This document shows, one piece after another, positions 6,390 through 7,640 of a stretch of 7,640 bases of DNA; positions within the stretch are counted from its first letter, which is position 1, and every line of letters begins with the position of its first letter. A program made the translations under genes and the position numbers. The DNA comes from an uncultured Alphaproteobacteria bacterium (GTDB lineage Bacteria; Pseudomonadota; Alphaproteobacteria; Rhizobiales; Beijerinckiaceae), in NCBI GenBank assembly GCA_937903315.1, contig CALCZO010000103.1, forward strand, positions 1 to 7,640. The letters are read 5' to 3'. The notes below the pieces were generated by a model, which saw only the letters and a program-made list of their open reading frames with translations, had not been told where the DNA came from and ran no database searches.

Positions 6390-6641
6390 ATGCGCACTGC
6401 CGTTGTCGCCGGTCTTGCCGCGCTTGCCATGGTGCTGGCCACTCCCGGAGCATCCGCGCAATCATCATGCAGCGGCTTTCAGTCATCCTGCGCCAAGCGC
6501 TGCAAGCAGCGCCTGCCAGATGACAAGAACTGTGTTTCCGATCACTGCACGCCCAAACTGGCGGAATGCCGGACGACGGGCTGCTGGCAGGAGGGCAGGC
6601 TCTATGGCGGCAAGCTGACCTGCAACCTGAAGAAATCCTGA
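6390..6641 (+). CDS. Small exported cysteine-rich protein of unknown function, 83 aa
   Basis: I do not recognise the family. Residues 1-23 form a clear signal peptide (MRTAVVAGLAALAMVLATPGASA, cleavage before QSSC), leaving a mature protein of about 60 residues for the periplasm or outside. It has eight cysteines spaced C-x6-C-x3-C-x9-C-x4-C-x6-C-x4-C-x12-C, an even number compatible with four disulfides. The mature part is basic, with several Lys and Arg, and ends in NLKKS. The cysteines are not in CxxC pairs, so a thioredoxin-like or zinc-ribbon role is not suggested, and there is no CxxCH heme motif. The first mature cysteine is not in a lipobox, so it is probably not a lipoprotein. The start at 6390 is set by GAGGG five bases upstream and by the signal peptide. 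Its stop lies about 40 bases before the rpsA terminator hairpin. Confidence 0.68.
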   Translation: MRTAVVAGLAALAMVLATPGASAQSSCSGFQSSCAKRCKQRLPDDKNCVSDHCTPKLAECRTTGCWQEGRLYGGKLTCNLKKS

Positions 6642-6680
6642 CGCGGCGCGACCGCCGGCGGCTTGATGCGGACAAACAAA

Positions 6681-6704
6681 AACCCCGGCGTTTCCGCCGG
6701 GGTT
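6681..6704 (-). terminator. Intrinsic terminator of rpsA
   Basis: A perfect 10-bp stem, AACCCCGGCG / CGCCGGGGTT, with a four-base TTTC loop. Read on the minus strand it is followed by a T-rich tail (TTTGTTTG, 6680-6673), and it begins 28 bases after the rpsA stop codon. On the plus strand the tail (CTGTCGTCTGTCT) is only moderately T-rich. The hairpin could also slow transcription coming from the small cysteine-rich gene, but it is built mainly for rpsA. Confidence 0.85.
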
Positions 6705-6732
6705 CTGTCGTCTGTCTGGCGCTGAAGGGGCC

Positions 6733-7640
6733 TTACTTGGCCTTCTTGAGCGCGGCGCCGAGAATGTCGCCGAGGGTGGCGCCGGAGTCGGCCGAGCCGT
6801 ACTGCGCCATGGCTTCCTTCTCTTCGGCCATTTCCAGGGCCTTGATCGAGACCTGCACCTTGCGCGCCTTGCGGTCGAACAGGATGACGCGGGCGTCAAC
6901 CTTCTCGCCGGCCGCGAAGCGCTCGGGACGCTGCTCGCCACGGTCGCGGGCGATTTCCGACCGCTTGATGAAGGTCGACAGGTCGGTGCCGACCAGCTTG
7001 ACCTCGAGGCCGCCGTCCTTGACGTCGGTGATCTCGCAGGTGACGACCTGACCCTTGCGGATCTCGCCGGCGTCGGCGAAGGGATCGCCGGCGACCTGCT
7101 TGATGCCGAGGCTGATGCGCTCCTTGTCGACGTCGACATCGAGCACGACCGCCTTGACGACGTCGCCCTTCTTGAACTCCTCCATCACCTGCTCGCCCGG
7201 ACGGTTCCAGTCGAGATCGGAGAGGTGGACCATGCCGTCGACATCGCCGTCGAGGCCGATGAACAGGCCGAATTCGGTCTTGTTCTTGACCTCGCCTTCG
7301 ACAACCGAGCCGATCGGATGCTTGTCAACGAACGCATCCCACGGATTGGCCAGCGTCTGCTTGAGGCCGAGAGAGATGCGGCGCTTGGAGGAATCGACCT
7401 CGAGCACCTGAACCTCGACTTCCTGCGACGTGGACAGGATCTTGCCGGGATGGACGTTCTTCTTGGTCCAGCTCATTTCCGAGACGTGGATCAGGCCCTC
7501 GATCCCCGGCTCCAGCTCGACGAACGCGCCGTAATCGGTGATGTTGGTGACGCGGCCCTTGAACTTGGCCTCGATCGGATACTTGGCCTCGATGCCGGCC
7601 CACGGATCGCCCATCAGCTGCTTCATGCCGAGGCTGATGC
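6733..7640 (-). CDS. rpsA: 30S ribosomal protein S1, C-terminal part (5' end outside window)
   Basis: S1 binds mRNA on the small ribosomal subunit and helps initiation on leaders with weak ribosome binding sites. About 302 C-terminal residues are visible. The reading frame is open to the right edge (a partial ISLG precedes MKQLMGDPW), so the Met codon at 7624-7626 is internal and not a start. Two canonical S1 (OB-fold) repeats are seen, one with GRVTNITDYGAFVEL...EGLIHVSEMSW and one with GEVKNKTEFGLFIGL...DGMVHLSDLDW, each closed by RRISLGLKQ or ERISLGIKQ. A third, more diverged repeat (GQVVTCEITDVKDGGLEVKL to KVQVSIKALE) follows. The C-terminal tail (EMAEEKEAMAQYG...LGDILGAALKKAK) matches the alphaproteobacterial form, which has six repeats and about 560-570 residues. 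The stop is TAA at 6733-6735, followed by an intrinsic terminator. cmk, which often lies upstream of rpsA, would be off the right edge. Confidence 0.96.
   Translation of the reverse strand, partial: ISLGMKQLMGDPWAGIEAKYPIEAKFKGRVTNITDYGAFVELEPGIEGLIHVSEMSWTKKNVHPGKILSTSQEVEVQVLEVDSSKRRISLGLKQTLANPWDAFVDKHPIGSVVEGEVKNKTEFGLFIGLDGDVDGMVHLSDLDWNRPGEQVMEEFKKGDVVKAVVLDVDVDKERISLGIKQVAGDPFADAGEIRKGQVVTCEITDVKDGGLEVKLVGTDLSTFIKRSEIARDRGEQRPERFAAGEKVDARVILFDRKARKVQVSIKALEMAEEKEAMAQYGSADSGATLGDILGAALKKAK

Noticed and set aside
6681..6704. Hairpin as a dedicated terminator for the cysteine-rich gene
   Set aside because: The T-rich tail is on the minus strand; the plus-strand tail is much weaker. It is best assigned to rpsA, with plus-strand use only possible.
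7624..7626. ATG as the start of rpsA
   Set aside because: The frame remains open upstream with ISLG, the conserved end of the preceding S1 repeat, so this Met is internal.

Overview
The window looks like chromosomal DNA from a high-GC alphaproteobacterium. Hyphomicrobiales (Rhizobiales) is my best guess, judged from codon use and from the style of the PolA, ribosomal protein S1 and transporter sequences. It is mostly ordinary housekeeping and accessory-metabolism DNA. I see no insertion sequence, phage gene, CRISPR array, tRNA or rRNA gene.

From left to right there are seven genes. (1) The N-terminal two thirds of a CitMHS/NhaD-type membrane transporter (annotated in relatives as a sodium:proton antiporter) runs off the left edge on the minus strand. 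A good promoter and a 12-bp palindrome lie in front of it. (2) Divergent from it is a small exported protein of unknown function (plus strand). (3) Next comes a class II glutamine amidotransferase of the EgtC/YafJ type (plus). (4) Convergent with that, 12 bases away, is a full-length DNA polymerase I gene, polA (minus), with all three catalytic domains intact. (5) Divergent from polA, after about 75 bases, is a flavin-dependent nitroreductase-fold enzyme that most resembles iodotyrosine deiodinase and keeps its substrate-binding Glu-Tyr-Lys trio (plus). (6) Behind it on the same strand is a very small exported protein with eight cysteines (plus). (7) The 3' part of rpsA, ribosomal protein S1, enters from the right edge (minus) and ends in a clear intrinsic terminator.

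The genes do not form one pathway. polA and rpsA are core replication and translation genes. The others are stand-alone units with mostly short spacers and alternating strands, so most probably have their own promoters. The parts worth a second look are the halotyrosine-dehalogenase-like enzyme, the two unrecognised exported proteins, the palindrome over the transporter promoter, and a long inverted repeat between polA and the dehalogenase-like gene. I found no convincing evidence of a new multi-gene system.
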